Assembly (NCBI RefSeq): GCF_030151805.1
Contig: NZ_JASLCN010000150.1
Span: 1-8,663 of the forward strand
Source of the DNA: Fluviicola sp.
Lineage (GTDB): Bacteria; Bacteroidota; Bacteroidia; Flavobacteriales_D; Crocinitomicaceae
Direction: 5' to 3'
Length of the DNA: 8,663 nucleotides
Shown here: one piece after another, positions 6,080 through 8,663 of the stretch
Layout: the number at the start of each line of letters is the position of its first letter
Numbering within the stretch: the first letter of the stretch is position 1
The notes under the pieces: model-generated
The model's database searches: none
What the model was told of the DNA's origin: nothing
The model's input: only the letters and a program-made list of their open reading frames with translations
Program-made: the position numbers and the translations under genes

Positions 6080-6934
6080 ATGAGCGATCAGGAATTATTC
6101 GTAAACAACAACGGTAAAATAATCAGCAACACAGGTCATTCCATCTCAGCAGGAAACAGAGCCTACACTTACGGTGACGGTCTTTTTGAAAGTATGCGGG
6201 TTATGAACGGAAAGGTACTAAACCTGGCGCATCATTTCTCCCGCCTGGTAGAAGGATCAAAAGTGTTGAAAATGCGTTTACCGGCTTTTTATACCACCGA
6301 ATTTTTCCAACAGCAAATTGATGAGCTGATCGCGTTATGCAAAATTACGGAAGGAGCACGAATCCGTCTTTCAATTGATCGTTTAGGCGGAGGAACTTAT
6401 CTTCCTGATACCAATGAGGTTAGTTATTTCATTGAATTATATCCAATCGAGCAAAACCTCTTCGGATTGAATGCAAAAGGGCTGGAAGTGGATTTGTACC
6501 AGGATATTAAAAAAACGAAGAATAGTCTTTCCAATTACAAGACCAAAAACGGAATCTTATACGTATTGGCTGCAATTTCTGCAAAGGAAAAAGGCCTGGA
6601 CGATATGCTGATCACCAATGACAACGGTCAGATCCTGGAAAGCTCTCACAGCAATATTTTCGTGGTAAGCAATGGTGTTTTGTACACTCCAAGCCTGGCC
6701 GACGGTTGTTTGGCAGGAACCATGCGCATGCAGGTGATTAACCTCGCATTGAAAAATGGTTTGAAGGTATACGAATGCCCGATTTTACCATCTAACTTAC
6801 TGGTTGCGGATGAAGTATTCCTGACGAATGCTGTACGCGGAATTACGTGGGTTGGCGGATACCGTACCAAGCGCTATTTCAACACCACAGCGCGAAGAAT
6901 TGTTGCTTTTCTGAATGAAGAATGGGACAATTAA
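6080..6934 (+). CDS. Class IV PLP-dependent aminotransferase (PabC/IlvE/D-amino-acid aminotransferase fold)
   Basis: 284 residues, the family's usual length, cytoplasmic. 'YTYGDGLFESMRVMNGK' (29-45) is the N-terminal family signature; 'HFSRLVEGSKVLKM' follows. By spacing to 'DDMLITND' (174-181), Lys154 in 'LSNYKTKNGILYVLA' is the lysine that binds PLP. 'GQILESSHSNIFVV' (183-196) holds Glu187, which contacts the cofactor ring nitrogen, and 'LAGTMRMQVI' (211-220) provides the phosphate-binding 'GxxR' turn. The fold covers branched-chain aminotransferase, D-amino-acid aminotransferase and 4-amino-4-deoxychorismate lyase; sequence alone does not decide, and no folate or branched-chain genes are next to it. 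Starts immediately after the rhomboid stop and overlaps the next gene by 13 bases. Confidence 0.93.
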   Translation: MSDQELFVNNNGKIISNTGHSISAGNRAYTYGDGLFESMRVMNGKVLNLAHHFSRLVEGSKVLKMRLPAFYTTEFFQQQIDELIALCKITEGARIRLSIDRLGGGTYLPDTNEVSYFIELYPIEQNLFGLNAKGLEVDLYQDIKKTKNSLSNYKTKNGILYVLAAISAKEKGLDDMLITNDNGQILESSHSNIFVVSNGVLYTPSLADGCLAGTMRMQVINLALKNGLKVYECPILPSNLLVADEVFLTNAVRGITWVGGYRTKRYFNTTARRIVAFLNEEWDN

Positions 6935-7632
6935 TTCCCGCTTACTTTAACTGGAGCGGTGGAAAAGACAGTACATTAGCGCTTTACAAAGTATTGCAGC
7001 AAGCCCAGTTCGATATTCGTTATCTGCTCACGACTTTTAACCAGGAAGCAAACCGTATTTCGATGCACGGTGTGCGGAACGAATTGCTGATCGCTCAGGC
7101 TGAGTCTTTAACTATTCCAACAAAACGTGTTTTTCTTCCCGCCAGTTCAGATATGTCTGAATACGAACATGCGATGAACCGCGCAATTCAGGAGATTCAG
7201 GAAGAAGGGATTTCCGATTGTTTTTTCGGGGATATTTTCCTGGAAGATTTGAGGGCATACAGAGAACAAAAGCTAAAAGAAGTAGCTATTTCTGCACATT
7301 TCCCTCTCTGGAAGCGCGATACACGAGAATTGGTCCGGGAATTCATTGATCTGGGTTTCAAAACGGTTGTTGTTTGTGTGGATGCTTCCAAATTGGGCAA
7401 AGAATTCGTCGGCAGAGTGATTGATTCCCAATTCCTGGAAGATTTGCCTGAAAATGTAGATCCATGTGGAGAAAACGGGGAGTTTCACACCTTTGTGTTT
7501 GATGGTCCGATGTTCAAAAAACCAATCACATTTGAGTTGGGAGAAACTGTTTTAAAATCCTATTCAGCTAAAAACCAAACCAATGAACCGATTGAATACG
7601 GTTTTTGGTTTCAGGATCTGATTCCTTCTTAA
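6922..7632 (+). CDS. Dph6-like adenine nucleotide alpha-hydrolase / diphthine-ammonia ligase family protein
   Basis: 236 residues, cytoplasmic, of the ATP_bind_4 (Dph6/MJ0570-related) family. 'FNWSGGKDSTLALYKVL' (9-25) is the PP-loop that binds ATP and forms an acyl-adenylate. 'MHGVRNELLIAQAESLTIP' (48-66) is the family's 'H..R.ell..QAeaLgiP' segment. 'FFGDIFLEDLRAYRE' (101-115), 'FPLWKRDTREL' (127-137) and 'CGENGEFHTFVFDGPMF' (182-198) are conserved family blocks. Archaeal and eukaryotic Dph6 amidate diphthine on elongation factor 2; bacteria lack diphthamide, so the reaction here is unknown and probably the amidation or ligation of another carboxylate. Its ATG lies 13 bases inside the aminotransferase gene. 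Its stop codon overlaps that of the convergent AI-2E family gene. Confidence 0.92.
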   Translation: MGQLIPAYFNWSGGKDSTLALYKVLQQAQFDIRYLLTTFNQEANRISMHGVRNELLIAQAESLTIPTKRVFLPASSDMSEYEHAMNRAIQEIQEEGISDCFFGDIFLEDLRAYREQKLKEVAISAHFPLWKRDTRELVREFIDLGFKTVVVCVDASKLGKEFVGRVIDSQFLEDLPENVDPCGENGEFHTFVFDGPMFKKPITFELGETVLKSYSAKNQTNEPIEYGFWFQDLIPS

Positions 7633-8663
7633 TCTTTGGTTTCCAGCTGTTTCTTTTTGGTCCAAAACAAGGCTTTTGGTAAATCGTCACCTAACAAATA
7701 ACCGTATGGCTCTAAACCGGGAGCGGCATCGAAAACGACTTTCAGGATCGCGGTAATCGGAATTGCCAGAAACATTCCGGGAATTCCGGCCAGTGCTCCG
7801 CCAATAATGACTGAAAGAATAGATGCCAGTGCATTGATCCGGACTTTGGAACCCACAATGCGTGGCATCAGGATGTTGTTGTCCAGAAACTGCACCACTC
7901 CGATTACTGCCAAAACTCCCAAAACAGATTGCTCCAGGTTCGGATTGTTTGAAAGTGAAATCAGGCAGCTCAAGATGTTTGCAATGATAATCCCGACATA
8001 AGGAACCAAATTGAGCAGAGCTGTTAACAAGCCTAAAAACAACGCGTATTTCACTCCGATCAGCCACAAGCCCAGGGAAGTTAGACTTGCTACAACTGCA
8101 ATTTCAATCAGGAGTCCCAGGATGTATTGACGGATAATCACCTTGATCTCATTTACAACAATCTGCATTTTTTCGGTGCTTTTCTTCGGAACTAATTTCA
8201 CCAGAAAGCCCAACAACAGCGGACGATAGAATAAAAACAGGAACAGATAGAGCGGAATCAGAACCATGTACATTAAAACTCCGGTCACTGATCCGAAGCT
8301 TTCCATGGAAACAAATTTCCCGGGCTTCATGAGGTTTTCTTTGACGATTTTCTCCTGCTGAAAGTTCGTTATCCCAAATGTTTGATTGATCCAATCGCCC
8401 AAATCGTGGAGCACTTTAGTGATGTTCTTTTCTACTGTCGGTAAATCATCAAAGAATCCTTTCAACTGAACTCCGACCAGAAACAAAATGCCCGCAAAGA
8501 ACAGAATGGCTATTGCAACAGTGATAATCACCGAGATGATTTTTGGAAAGCGCCATTTGTTTTGGAGAAAGGCATCAATCGGTCGAATCAGAACACCAAA
8601 AATAAAGGCCAGGATAACCGGGAATAAAATATCATTTCCCAAATAGATCACTGCTGTAAGCAC
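7629..8663 (-). CDS. AI-2E family transporter (PF01594-type membrane protein), N-terminus outside window
   Basis: 344 residues are visible; the frame stays open through the right edge, so the true start and probably some 10-40 residues are missing (the GTG at the edge is not a credible start). The protein is a multi-pass inner-membrane protein with hydrophobic segments near residues 1-27, 42-68, 125-155, 175-240 and 250-330. 'ALLNLVPYVGIIIANILSCL' and 'FLDNNILMPRIVGSKVRINA' followed by 'GGALAGIPGMFLAIPITAILK' are the hallmark blocks of the family. Members have been linked to autoinducer-2 export and to Na+/H+ antiport, so the substrate here is open. It ends with a charged tail and its stop codon overlaps that of the Dph6-like gene on the other strand; no terminator hairpin is visible between them. 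Confidence 0.92.
   Translation of the reverse strand: MLTAVIYLGNDILFPVILAFIFGVLIRPIDAFLQNKWRFPKIISVIITVAIAILFFAGILFLVGVQLKGFFDDLPTVEKNITKVLHDLGDWINQTFGITNFQQEKIVKENLMKPGKFVSMESFGSVTGVLMYMVLIPLYLFLFLFYRPLLLGFLVKLVPKKSTEKMQIVVNEIKVIIRQYILGLLIEIAVVASLTSLGLWLIGVKYALFLGLLTALLNLVPYVGIIIANILSCLISLSNNPNLEQSVLGVLAVIGVVQFLDNNILMPRIVGSKVRINALASILSVIIGGALAGIPGMFLAIPITAILKVVFDAAPGLEPYGYLLGDDLPKALFWTKKKQLETKD

Noticed and set aside
7687..8067. 126-codon minus-strand open frame inside the AI-2E family gene
   Set aside because: It is in another frame of a gene with clear family motifs, and its composition (Arg/Ser-rich, no membrane segments) is that of a frame shadow.
1..8663. CRISPR arrays, insertion sequences, tRNA genes, attachment sites or phage/defence genes
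   Set aside because: No repeat-spacer pattern, transposase motifs, cloverleaf ends or long direct repeats were found; all long frames belong to ordinary chromosomal families.

Overview
The window is ordinary chromosomal sequence from a member of the Bacteroidota. Family content, moderate GC and secretion signals ending in 'NAQ' suggest Flavobacteriales, possibly something near Fluviicola/Crocinitomicaceae; that placement is inference. Two near-identical TACTTTTG elements match the TAnnTTTG -7 box used by Bacteroidota sigma-A. Coding density is high and no gap without a gene exceeds 300 bases. No mobile element, CRISPR array, tRNA or phage gene is visible.

Left part (1-1063, minus strand): the N-terminal part of a secreted protein whose rest lies outside the window, then the signal recognition particle RNA (about 350-447) with a -7 promoter box and a U-rich 3' end, then a GNAT-family N-acetyltransferase.

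Middle (1137-5402, minus strand): a secreted protein with an N-terminal OmpA-type peptidoglycan-binding domain and a long C-terminal half I do not recognise; a small DinB-like protein coupled to ribulose-phosphate 3-epimerase (rpe) by a TAAATG junction; a hairpin that probably terminates the next unit; and a large YcbB-type L,D-transpeptidase, probably a lipoprotein.

Right part: a 53-bp divergent intergenic region launches a plus-strand operon (5456-7632) of a rhomboid intramembrane protease, a class IV PLP aminotransferase and a Dph6-like ATP-dependent ligase-type protein. The genes abut or overlap (zero gap, then a 13-bp overlap), so they are almost certainly co-transcribed. The operon meets a minus-strand AI-2E family membrane protein head-on, with the two stop codons sharing TTAA. 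That last gene is cut by the right edge.

The genes do not form one pathway. Two of them (OmpA-type protein, L,D-transpeptidase) act on the cell envelope; SRP RNA, rpe and the rest are housekeeping or poorly characterised. I found no convincing undescribed system. The items most worth a second look are the unknown C-terminal region of the OmpA-type protein, the DinB-like protein that appears to have lost metal-binding histidines, and the conserved-looking rhomboid/aminotransferase/Dph6-like operon.
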